A DNA stretch of 5,459 nucleotides. Source: Bacteroidales bacterium (GTDB lineage: Bacteria; Bacteroidota; Bacteroidia; Bacteroidales; UBA932). Below are positions 1 through 5,459 of this stretch, piece by piece (positions within the stretch are counted from its first letter, which is position 1; every line of letters starts with the position of its first letter). The DNA is taken from the NCBI GenBank assembly GCA_017555445.1, contig JAFZGK010000117.1, positions 1 through 5,459 of the forward strand. The letters are read 5' to 3'. Under the pieces are notes generated by a model. The model saw nothing but the letters and a program-made list of their open reading frames with translations, searched no databases and was not told where the DNA came from. The position numbers were made by a program, and so were the translations under genes.

Positions 1-812
1 ATATGGAACGCGGCCTCAGCAATTTCCTCAGACTCGTACGACTCTGCATGAATGCCATGCAGGTCTTCGTGATCGCAGCCCATATCTGCCTGCAAATCAC
101 CATGATGGTGATGAGCATGTGCTTCTTCATGCTGATGGGTATGCCCGATGTCGGTGTGATGAACGTGTTCTGTGTCGGTGTGAGCTTCTCCGTGATGATG
201 TTCATGGCCGAGGTTGCCGGTTGCGAGAGCTGCGATGAATATTGCAAGACCGACAAACATGGTAGCTCGCTTCCAGCTGAAATGTCTTCTGGATGGTGCC
301 GTCTTGTGATCGTCATGACTATGATGCTCATGACCGGCCTCTCCGCATTCATGCACGGCATAGCCTGTGTCGCAGGCTTCGTCCATTCCGCATTCCTCAT
401 GTCCGTGCTTGTCACACCTGGCCTTATGACGTCTGTCGTAGATGAGGTCGACCAGTATTCCGACTACAACTGCAACAACGAAAAGCACGGCAAATATCAC
501 CAGAGCCTGCTCCGGAATCATAGCAAGCATGACAAAGGCTTCATCTCCTGAGGAAGCGATCATCATGGCTACAAGAGCGCCAAAGCTGAAAAGGCGATGA
601 GTGTATAGTGAGACGGTGGCAAAGCCTCCCATGCATCCGGGTACAGATCCGAGAAGCGCCGCCACGACCACCTGTCCTACCTTTGTCTTGCGAAGGCCCC
701 TGAAAAGCATGCCTCTGGACTCGATGTTGAGTGACTCGATCATCATCATCATCACCACCACCAGTCCTGTGATCAGTACCGAATTTCTAATTATATCTAT
801 AATCAAATGCAT
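1..812 (-). CDS. Putative manganese/heavy-metal exporter, PF11449-like 10-TM family, C-terminus cut by window edge
   Basis: Reading the minus strand from the ATG at 812 gives 270 codons without a stop up to the left edge, so the C-terminal part is missing. The start is supported by AAGGAAAA at 815-822, about 6 bp upstream. Hydrophobic segments cover roughly residues 3-25, 46-70, 74-88 and 92-124, and another begins near 184-200. The motif GSVPGCMGGF (55-64) resembles the Pro-Gly-Cys-Gly signature I associate with the putative 10-TM heavy-metal exporter family (ArsP_2, PF11449), annotated in Bacteroidales as putative manganese transporter. Two hydrophilic loops are metal-ligand rich: 133-169 holds 4 Cys and 8 His, and 203-255 holds 19 His and 1 Cys. 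The inferred role is export of a divalent metal across the inner membrane; the substrate is not shown by the sequence. It lies 26 bp behind the DUF1573 gene and is probably co-transcribed with it. The long open frame on the opposite strand is a by-product of its His/Met codons. Confidence 0.85.
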   Translation of the reverse strand, partial: MHLIIDIIRNSVLITGLVVVMMMMIESLNIESRGMLFRGLRKTKVGQVVVAALLGSVPGCMGGFATVSLYTHRLFSFGALVAMMIASSGDEAFVMLAMIPEQALVIFAVLFVVAVVVGILVDLIYDRRHKARCDKHGHEECGMDEACDTGYAVHECGEAGHEHHSHDDHKTAPSRRHFSWKRATMFVGLAIFIAALATGNLGHEHHHGEAHTDTEHVHHTDIGHTHQHEEAHAHHHHGDLQADMGCDHEDLHGIHAESYESEEIAEAAFH

Positions 813-814
813 AA

Positions 815-822
815 TTTTCCTT
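815..822 (-). promoter_or_regulatory. Ribosome binding site of the metal exporter gene
   Basis: The minus strand reads AAGGAAAA, with the AAGG core about 6 bp before the ATG at 812. It sits in the 26-bp gap after the DUF1573 stop codon. It decides the start, because the frame has no other good candidate that keeps the first membrane segment intact. Confidence 0.6.
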
Positions 823-838
823 ACCACTGACGTCGTGT

Positions 839-1936
839 CTATTCGATATAGCCTGCGATGAAGAGATTTACTATCGGGCGGAGAGGAGAATTGGTTGTGA
901 GAGTCACGATAGTAAGCACCTCACCTTTAGGCATTCCTGTAGTGTCAAGATCCACCTTGAAAGTTCTGGTAGCACCGGCTGCAGTGTCCGGAATACTCTC
1001 ATAAGTGCATTTTCCAGAGTCAACATCCACCTTGTAGACCTTCAATGGGGTCTTGCCCTGATTCTTGAACGTATATTCAGCGTGGATTACTGTGCCTGCC
1101 TTAACCTTGCCGAAAGACCATGTGCTGCTCTCGAACATCGGTCTGGCAGCCTTGGATCTTTCATCATCAGACATGTTGTCGAAGTTCTCTTTGGTGAAAG
1201 CCCACACTCCGATCTTATCAAATCCATCCGGTCCCTTTACAGCCTTGCCGTTTACAAGAGGAGTCGCCCAATAGTTGTTCTTTCCCCAGATGGTCCTGTC
1301 AGCTGTAACCGTAACTGCGAGCTCTGCAGTACCCTGAGCCGGGATCGGATTAGGTGATACCGAAAGCTTGAGATTAGGCGATACATCCTTGAAGCTGACT
1401 GTTATAGGAGAATTCGATATGTTTGCAACCATGACAGCCTCACTCTTTACATTTCCCTGCTCGAGATTGCCTCCCTTGATCAGTGATTCCTTGAGTCCAA
1501 GTGCACCATAGTGGACCGGATAAAGTTCTGCTACAGGTCTTTTCTTCTCGATCGATACGCCGCGCACCTTGAGGATCACCGGTTTCTTTAAGTCAGAAAG
1601 ATAGACAGTGAGGTTCTTGTCGAAAGGATATGCACCTTCATCATTCGAATATGTCACAGACACTGTACCTGTCTGTCCGGGACGGATAGGTTCGCGGGTC
1701 CACTTCACATCGGTGCATCCGCATGTGCTCACGACATTATATATGACTGCAGGCTTGCTGCCTGTATTCTTCAAAGTGAAGGTACAAGACACGGGACCGC
1801 TCTTATGCAGTATCTCGCCGAAGTTATGCACCATCTTGTCAAACTCAAGGCCGTCACTCACCTGATGCTGTGCCATAGCACACACAAACGAAAGGAGCAG
1901 CGCAAGGGCTGCTGCAAAGCATCTCTTTACAAACAT
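839..1936 (-). CDS. Secreted DUF1573 domain protein (two DUF1573-like domains)
   Basis: The product has 365 residues from the ATG at 1936. Residues 1-22 form a signal peptide: Lys4-Arg5, a hydrophobic core, and a likely cut after Ala-Met-Ala or Ala-Met-Ala-Gln. Residues about 30-128 match DUF1573 (PF07610), an Ig-like beta-sandwich family common in Bacteroidetes, with its usual features: HNFGEI near 37-42, FTLKNTG (53-59), CGC (72-74) and a 'PGQTGTVSVTY' strand. A second, more divergent copy spans about 274-362 (SFGKVKAG, YTFKNQGKTPL), where CGC is replaced by GKC. The 145-residue middle also looks beta-rich. The protein is exported to the periplasm or cell surface; its biochemical function is unknown. 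An in-frame TTG at 1966 would add ten residues before the signal peptide. I prefer ATG because it puts Lys-Arg at the N-terminus and leaves a normal leader after the promoter-like box at 1985-1992. It is the first gene of a likely two-gene transcript with the metal exporter. Confidence 0.9.
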   Translation of the reverse strand: MFVKRCFAAALALLLSFVCAMAQHQVSDGLEFDKMVHNFGEILHKSGPVSCTFTLKNTGSKPAVIYNVVSTCGCTDVKWTREPIRPGQTGTVSVTYSNDEGAYPFDKNLTVYLSDLKKPVILKVRGVSIEKKRPVAELYPVHYGALGLKESLIKGGNLEQGNVKSEAVMVANISNSPITVSFKDVSPNLKLSVSPNPIPAQGTAELAVTVTADRTIWGKNNYWATPLVNGKAVKGPDGFDKIGVWAFTKENFDNMSDDERSKAARPMFESSTWSFGKVKAGTVIHAEYTFKNQGKTPLKVYKVDVDSGKCTYESIPDTAAGATRTFKVDLDTTGMPKGEVLTIVTLTTNSPLRPIVNLFIAGYIE

Positions 1937-1984
1937 AATCCAAGTGTTATCAAACTGTTTTGACAAATCAACAGCTTATGATAG

Positions 1985-1992
1985 CAAAGATA
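1985..1992 (-). promoter_or_regulatory. Candidate -7 box for the DUF1573/exporter operon
   Basis: The minus strand reads TATCTTTG, an exact match to the Bacteroidetes TAnnTTTG -7 element. I see no good TTTG -33 box at the usual 17-23 bp upstream; the nearest is a TTG about 15 bp away. Transcription would begin near 1978, leaving a leader of about 40 nt before the ATG at 1936. This is a pattern match only. Confidence 0.4.
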
Positions 1993-2015
1993 ACATAAAT
2001 CGGGCTACAACAGGC

Positions 2016-2045
2016 TTTGAATATTGAAATTAATGTCTAAATTTG
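2016..2045 (+). promoter_or_regulatory. Candidate Bacteroidetes-type promoter of the ferredoxin gene
   Basis: TTTG at 2016-2019 and TAAATTTG at 2038-2045 match the -33 TTTG and -7 TAnnTTTG elements of the Bacteroidetes primary sigma factor, with an 18-bp spacer. A second weaker -7-like string, TAAACTTTG, follows at 2048-2056 with a TTG 21 bp upstream. Transcription would start around 2052-2062, giving an A-rich untranslated leader of about 40-50 nt, typical for this phylum, where A-rich leaders often replace a Shine-Dalgarno sequence. Confidence 0.55.
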
Positions 2046-2103
2046 CATAAACTTTGTCTATACGACACCACGTAGAACATTAACACTTTAAAAGAATATT
2101 AAA

Positions 2104-2271
2104 ATGGCTCACAGAATTACAGAAGACTGCGCAGCATGCGGAACATGCTTGCCAGAGTGCCCGGTAGGCGCAATTTCAGAGGGTGACATCTATAAGATCG
2201 ATCCAAACGCATGCATCGACTGCGGCGCTTGCGAGGCAGCTTGCCCAATGGGTGCTATCGTAGCTGAGTAA
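2104..2271 (+). CDS. Small 2[4Fe-4S] ferredoxin
   Basis: This 55-residue gene is short but unambiguous. Two complete cluster-binding motifs are present: Cys9-x2-Cys12-x2-Cys15-x3-Cys19-Pro and Cys37-x2-Cys40-x2-Cys43-x3-Cys47-Pro. Each is followed by a Gly-Ala-Ile turn, as in clostridial-type bacterial ferredoxins. No extra loop or additional cysteine is present, so it should bind two low-potential [4Fe-4S] clusters. The expected role is soluble electron transfer in the cytoplasm of an anaerobe, for example with pyruvate:ferredoxin oxidoreductase, hydrogenase or Rnf-type enzymes; no partner gene is in the window. The start has an A-rich leader (ACTTTAAAAGAATATTAAA) rather than a clear Shine-Dalgarno sequence. 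The gene is monocistronic: its own promoter lies upstream and a strong hairpin ends it 15 bp after the TAA. No acidic patch other than the usual Glu/Asp scatter is seen. Confidence 0.97.
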   Translation: MAHRITEDCAACGTCLPECPVGAISEGDIYKIDPNACIDCGACEAACPMGAIVAE

Positions 2272-2286
2272 TCAGTCTAAAAGCAA

Positions 2287-2322
2287 AAAATAAGGTCCTG
2301 AATCACTTCAGGACCTTATTTT
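2287..2322. terminator. Bidirectional intrinsic terminator between convergent genes
   Basis: A perfect 16-bp inverted repeat (2287-2302 with 2307-2322) surrounds a TCAC loop. The inner stem is G/C-containing (AGGTCCTGAA / TTCAGGACCT) and the outer arms are A on the left and T on the right. The transcript therefore ends in a U-rich tract whichever strand is read. It begins 15 bp after the ferredoxin stop, and its right arm overlaps the TAA (2321-2323) of the minus-strand PCMD lipoprotein gene by 2 bp, so it serves both genes. Confidence 0.9.
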
Positions 2323-3931
2323 ATTTATAGATGAACTCCCATTCATCGACATGCATCACAGAGCCCTGGCCGCCGGTGAAGTAGTCACCGTAAAGGCTTG
2401 AGCAGGCTACTGCAACGATGTATTTCGGCTTGCGGTCATCGCGATACTCAAGAACACATTCAAACTCGACATATTTGCCTTCTGTATCCTGGTCTGTTAT
2501 GAGCTCGCCTACTGCGATGATGGAAGGGTCATTCTTGATGTCGACAAATGTCTCTGTCGATGTAGAGACGAGGAACGGATTCTCCCAGTCTGTAAGGAAT
2601 ACAAGAATCTGAGCATTGTCGTTTGTTCCAAGCTTGTCAGCATATTTCTCGGAAGCGTTATCGATCTTCTTCGGTGCATATGCGTAGTATCCCTTCAACG
2701 AGTATGGACGGGTTGTGAACGGCACTCCCCAATCGAGCTCGGCTCCCGGTACAGGACTGAGGACGGCTTTGCCGAACTTGCCGGTGTAAATGTTACCTGC
2801 TGCGAACTTGCTGAAGACATATACACTTTCCATACGTACTGCAGAGCCACCTTTCTTTACCACAAATGTGTTCTCCGGTCTTGTCGAGTTGACTGCACTC
2901 ACCATATTGACGCCGGAGTTGGCTGTTCCCCATGTCATCTCTGCACCTGCTGCATTAGGATACCATGTGTATCCGCCCGGGTCACCCTGATGCCACTCAT
3001 CGAATGACATGTTAGGGAGCTGGTCAGGAGTTTCTGTTGTAAATGTGAATTCCTCGCTGACTGCATCTCCATTGACTACGCGGGCAATATAATCTGTTCC
3101 TTCTGTAAGCTGGTCGACTGAGGCTGTTATGACTGTACCGGCAACTGTTGAAGGGAGTGCGATCCACTCCTGCTCAGAGCTTTCACGGTACTCGATCACA
3201 GGATTACCGGTTCCCTTGAATGCCGCATTGATCTGAGCACTGTAGCACCATGCATTGACAGATGTGATCTCGAGCTCGATGATCTTATGGACAGCTCTAA
3301 ATGTCCATTCTGTCTCCTCATGTCTGTTGGTCACCTTGAATTTTCTTGATATCACACAGTCAAGGGTCATCGGGAATTCCATCTTTTCCTTGACGTATGT
3401 TTCAACACCGTTTACAGACATATATCCGAATGTCGAATCAATCTGCGAGCCCTGCGCCTCAAGCTTCATCTTTGTGATTCTGATCTGTGAAAGTGGCTTA
3501 TCCTCAGGGAAATACGCAAGGATAGTCTTGTTCTTAAGATCAAACTCCGCCTCTCCTATCATATCATCACATTTCACATATCTGCTGATCGGCTGCTCCG
3601 CTAAGATAGTCCACTCATATGTCTGGTCAGGATAAGTCTGATAAGAAATCTTCACCGGCTGAGTGAGGTCAAGCATCTCAGGAAGCTCATAAGAAGGCTG
3701 TGCACCTTCTGTATATCCGTATCTTGTGACCTGGACGCTGTCGATGTCTGCAGTTTCCTTCAGAACGATATTGACGATCATGTTCTCAACATCGATTGAT
3801 ACTGACTTCTGACCCTTGACTTCAAAAGCAGTGATCTCTGCCTTGAGACGAGGATATGACAACGGATTCTCAATACATGAACTCAGGACGAGTCCCATCA
3901 TAATTACTGCTATTATACTAAATCTCTTCAT
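2321..3931 (-). CDS. PCMD-domain lipoprotein with N-terminal Ig-like domains
   Basis: The product has 536 residues. Residues 1-18 are a lipoprotein signal peptide ending in the lipobox Leu-Ser-Ser-Cys19, so the mature protein is lipid-anchored. The residues after Cys19 (IENPLS) have only one acid and do not clearly match the acidic surface-export signal of Bacteroidetes, so inner-leaflet or surface location is open. Two successive beta-rich modules of similar plan cover about 28-113 and 115-215; both end in a Glu-Trp-Thr strand (EWTI at 106-109, EWTF at 208-211). Residues about 220-300 look like a fibronectin type III domain. Residues about 305-536 form a PCMD domain (putative carbohydrate metabolism domain, PF13201), with WGTANSG (334-340), KFAAGNIYTGKF (375-386), GAELDWG (396-402), VFLTDW (444-449) and YGDYFTGG (514-521). 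No enzymatic activity is established for PCMD; glycan binding is a guess from its name and beta-sandwich look. It is the last gene of a three-gene operon. Confidence 0.9.
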   Translation of the reverse strand: MKRFSIIAVIMMGLVLSSCIENPLSYPRLKAEITAFEVKGQKSVSIDVENMIVNIVLKETADIDSVQVTRYGYTEGAQPSYELPEMLDLTQPVKISYQTYPDQTYEWTILAEQPISRYVKCDDMIGEAEFDLKNKTILAYFPEDKPLSQIRITKMKLEAQGSQIDSTFGYMSVNGVETYVKEKMEFPMTLDCVISRKFKVTNRHEETEWTFRAVHKIIELEITSVNAWCYSAQINAAFKGTGNPVIEYRESSEQEWIALPSTVAGTVITASVDQLTEGTDYIARVVNGDAVSEEFTFTTETPDQLPNMSFDEWHQGDPGGYTWYPNAAGAEMTWGTANSGVNMVSAVNSTRPENTFVVKKGGSAVRMESVYVFSKFAAGNIYTGKFGKAVLSPVPGAELDWGVPFTTRPYSLKGYYAYAPKKIDNASEKYADKLGTNDNAQILVFLTDWENPFLVSTSTETFVDIKNDPSIIAVGELITDQDTEGKYVEFECVLEYRDDRKPKYIVAVACSSLYGDYFTGGQGSVMHVDEWEFIYK

Positions 3932-3938
3932 CTTCCTT

Positions 3939-3945
3939 CCTCCTT
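3939..3945 (-). promoter_or_regulatory. Strong Shine-Dalgarno site of the PCMD lipoprotein gene
   Basis: The minus strand reads AAGGAGG, 7 bp before the ATG at 3931. Its first two bases are part of the TAA stop codon of the upstream barrel gene, so ribosomes ending there are placed on the next start. Such a full Shine-Dalgarno match is uncommon in Bacteroidetes, and it fixes the start codon. Confidence 0.75.
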
Positions 3946-4744
3946 ATTTTGAAGCAGTCTTTACCGGGAGATAGAACGACATTCCAAGGCTGATTGACAG
4001 CGGATTGATCTTGAAATTGGCTCCACTCTGGTGCATTACACTTGTGTCAACGAGGTTGGTCTCCTGCTTGACATACTGATAGTTGATGCCGAGCACTCCT
4101 ACCGCAACCTCTACACACACCTCGTTGGTAGCAAAGACACAAAGTCCGGGAACAACATTGATTCCACCTCCGTATATGCTCTGGAACGTTCCGAAGTTAT
4201 TGCCACCCTTGACCTGGTATGCCACAGACTGACCTACATCGAAACCAAGTCTGAGTTCTCCGAACATGGCGATTCTCTTGCTGTTGGCTATAGGCATATA
4301 ATATCTTGCTGCCACAGCTGACGAATACATATTCTTGAGCATATGGTAGTCCTGAATCGAGATCGAAGCGAGGTCTCCCAGAGAAAGTCCAAGGTTTCCG
4401 ACATCAAGACTTGTCCTGTTGTAGTCAAAGCGTGCTCCTACCGAGATATTATCCATTATAAAGTATGAAATAGACGGGGATACACCCACTGTGCTCATTT
4501 CTCCCTGAATACCTGAGAGAAGCGAAAACAGCATGGAATATCCTACATCATTTGCACTCTGTCCAAGGTTGTATGTATTGTAGGAAAATGTCAGTCCTGC
4601 TCCCATATATCCCTTAGGAATGAATACGGAATTCATCTTGCCTACGCCGCGGTCGAAAGCCCCATTGTCATTATCATGGGATGTTGCCATAACAGATGAC
4701 ACTGACGCAATCAATATAAAAAACGCAAAGATTATCTTTTTCAT
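3944..4744 (-). CDS. Outer-membrane beta-barrel-like protein
   Basis: The product has 266 residues. Residues 1-20 are a signal peptide (Lys2-Lys3, hydrophobic core, cut after Val-Met-Ala20). The rest is made of alternating short amphipathic strands with aromatic and glycine residues, for example GYMGAGLTFSYNTYN (45-59), ISVGARFDYNR (100-110), SSAVAARYYMP (141-151) and IAMFGELRLGF (158-168). Near the end, LSISLGMSFYLPV (249-261) looks like a last strand with aromatic Phe-Tyr close to the C-terminus. This fits a small (about 8-10 strand) outer-membrane barrel of the Bacteroidetes 'outer membrane protein beta-barrel' type, but no specific family is recognisable. Two cysteines (202, 210) lie close enough for a disulfide. 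Its ATG overlaps the stop of the upstream PCMD gene by one base (TAATG), with only a weak purine stretch upstream, so translation is probably coupled. Its location between two PCMD genes suggests that it anchors or exports them; this is inferred from position only. Confidence 0.75.
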   Translation of the reverse strand: MKKIIFAFFILIASVSSVMATSHDNDNGAFDRGVGKMNSVFIPKGYMGAGLTFSYNTYNLGQSANDVGYSMLFSLLSGIQGEMSTVGVSPSISYFIMDNISVGARFDYNRTSLDVGNLGLSLGDLASISIQDYHMLKNMYSSAVAARYYMPIANSKRIAMFGELRLGFDVGQSVAYQVKGGNNFGTFQSIYGGGINVVPGLCVFATNEVCVEVAVGVLGINYQYVKQETNLVDTSVMHQSGANFKINPLSISLGMSFYLPVKTASK

Positions 4745-5459
4745 TAGTTTCTAATTCTATTCATCACTATATTGAACTCCTCATCAGTAAGTTCGTCAGG
4801 ATCATAAACAAGCTCCAGTTCGTCAAGGTAGAGTGTACTGCCTTCACCTCCCGTAAAATAGTCTCCATAACGGCTTGCGGCACCCGCAATTACAATATAT
4901 GAAGGATTTTTCAGGCTTCTGTACTCGATTGGAATTGTAAATCTGACGTATCCGTTGACATTGTCTGGATCGTCTGTAGTATCATTGTCTGTTACAATTT
5001 CACCATGAGCAATGATATAATCTGCAGTATATGTAACATACTGTGATTTAGACACATCCGTATATGCCTTGATCGGGAACATGCCGGTCCAATCTGTCAG
5101 GAACACCTGAATCTGACACCTGTCCATCTGACCCTTTAAATTATCATAGCTACCTCCCGTCTGAGTGATAGCCTCCGGTTCATACCTGAACCATCCTCTT
5201 AGAGCCAATGGTCTAGATGTGAAAGGTATACCCCAGTCCAACTCAGCTCCTGCTGGTGAAATTGTCACTGATTTAAATTTACCAGTATAAATATTACCTG
5301 CAGCAAACTTCTTTATAAGACCGGTTGTCATCTGACTCATCATTTTTGCCGCCTTCTTACCTGTCCCTGACACTGCCAGTATAGTTTCTTCCGGTGTTGT
5401 AGGGAAGCAGTCCAGCATTGCAGTACCGCCATTCGCCGTATCCCAGGCGATACGTGACA
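4744..5459 (-). CDS. PCMD-domain protein, N-terminus cut by window edge
   Basis: The frame is open through the right edge; 237 residues are visible, starting at the first full codon at 5457. The Met codon at 5418 is internal. Residues before it (WDTANGG) line up with WGTANSG in the 536-residue PCMD lipoprotein, and the rest of the domain follows in the same order: KFAAGNIYTGKF (50-61), GAELDWG (70-76), RCQIQVFLTDW (113-123) and YGDYFTGG (197-204). This is therefore the C-terminal PCMD domain (PF13201) of a longer protein, which probably begins with a signal peptide or lipobox to the right of the window. It ends in an acidic tail of about 18 residues (DPDELTDEEF...) that its paralogue lacks. 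Where the 12-residue motif is identical, 8 of 12 codons differ silently from the paralogue, mostly toward A/T, which speaks for old duplication under selection. It is upstream of the barrel gene in one operon. Confidence 0.88.
   Translation of the reverse strand, partial: SRIAWDTANGGTAMLDCFPTTPEETILAVSGTGKKAAKMMSQMTTGLIKKFAAGNIYTGKFKSVTISPAGAELDWGIPFTSRPLALRGWFRYEPEAITQTGGSYDNLKGQMDRCQIQVFLTDWTGMFPIKAYTDVSKSQYVTYTADYIIAHGEIVTDNDTTDDPDNVNGYVRFTIPIEYRSLKNPSYIVIAGAASRYGDYFTGGEGSTLYLDELELVYDPDELTDEEFNIVMNRIRN

Noticed and set aside
3..551. 182-codon plus-strand open frame rich in Met, Cys and Val
   Set aside because: It is antisense to the His/Met-rich loops of the metal exporter: repeated CAT/CAC codons on the minus strand read as ATG/GTG on the plus strand. 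It has no ribosome binding site or domain and breaks no conserved frame.
721..762. Run of ATC/ATCACC triplets resembling a microsatellite
   Set aside because: On the minus strand it encodes the Val-Val-Val-Met-Met-Met-Met membrane helix of the exporter. It is too short and irregular to be called a repeat.
601..861. 86-codon plus-strand open frame
   Set aside because: It lies opposite the exporter's start and the DUF1573 end. It begins with GTG, has low-complexity Ile/Thr repeats that mirror the exporter's Val/Met run, and matches nothing recognisable.
1065..1865. Three plus-strand open frames of 69-91 codons
   Set aside because: All lie inside the DUF1573 gene in antisense, with no translation signals.
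2016..2029. Possible operator TTTGAATATTGAAA upstream of the ferredoxin
   Set aside because: Only the central AATATT is a true palindrome; the flanks do not pair, and it overlaps the promoter spacer, where A/T richness is expected.
2418..3635. Plus-strand open frames of 64-126 codons
   Set aside because: They are antisense to the PCMD lipoprotein, whose domain motifs, signal peptide and ribosome binding site are strong.
4031..4321. 96-codon plus-strand open frame
   Set aside because: It is antisense to the barrel gene, which has a signal peptide and coupled start.
5416..5418. ATG at 5418 as start of the right-hand PCMD gene
   Set aside because: The frame stays open to the window edge, and the residues before it align with the paralogue's PCMD domain, so it is an internal Met.

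Overview
The window looks like a chromosomal piece from a member of the Bacteroidota, most likely order Bacteroidales. The signs are a PCMD-domain lipoprotein, a DUF1573 protein, a Bacteroidales-type putative manganese/heavy-metal exporter, A-rich translation starts, and promoter-like boxes matching the Bacteroides TTTG / TAnnTTTG pattern. Genus cannot be read from this sequence. There is no rRNA, tRNA, CRISPR array, insertion sequence or phage gene, and no gene-free stretch longer than about 170 bp.

Left block (1-1936, minus strand): a secreted DUF1573 protein is followed 26 bp downstream by an integral-membrane transporter of the PF11449-like 10-TM metal exporter family. The transporter runs off the left edge, so only its N-terminal 270 residues are visible. 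It carries two very His/Cys-rich loops. The two genes probably form one transcript, starting from a promoter near 1985-1992.

Middle (1937-2322): a divergent intergenic region holds the promoters of the DUF1573 gene and of a plus-strand 55-residue 2[4Fe-4S] ferredoxin (2104-2271), which is too small for many gene-calling cut-offs. A 16-bp perfect stem-loop (2287-2322) follows the ferredoxin. It lies between convergent genes and has A/T runs on both sides, so it can end transcription from both directions.

Right block (2321-5459, minus strand): three tightly packed genes that read right to left. They are a PCMD-domain protein cut by the right edge, a 266-residue outer-membrane beta-barrel-like protein joined to it by a TAATG stop/start overlap, and a 536-residue PCMD lipoprotein starting 12 bp further on behind a strong Shine-Dalgarno sequence. 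The two PCMD domains are clear paralogues with long identical motifs. The arrangement suggests a co-expressed cell-envelope assembly whose ligand is unknown; this is the least characterised part of the window.
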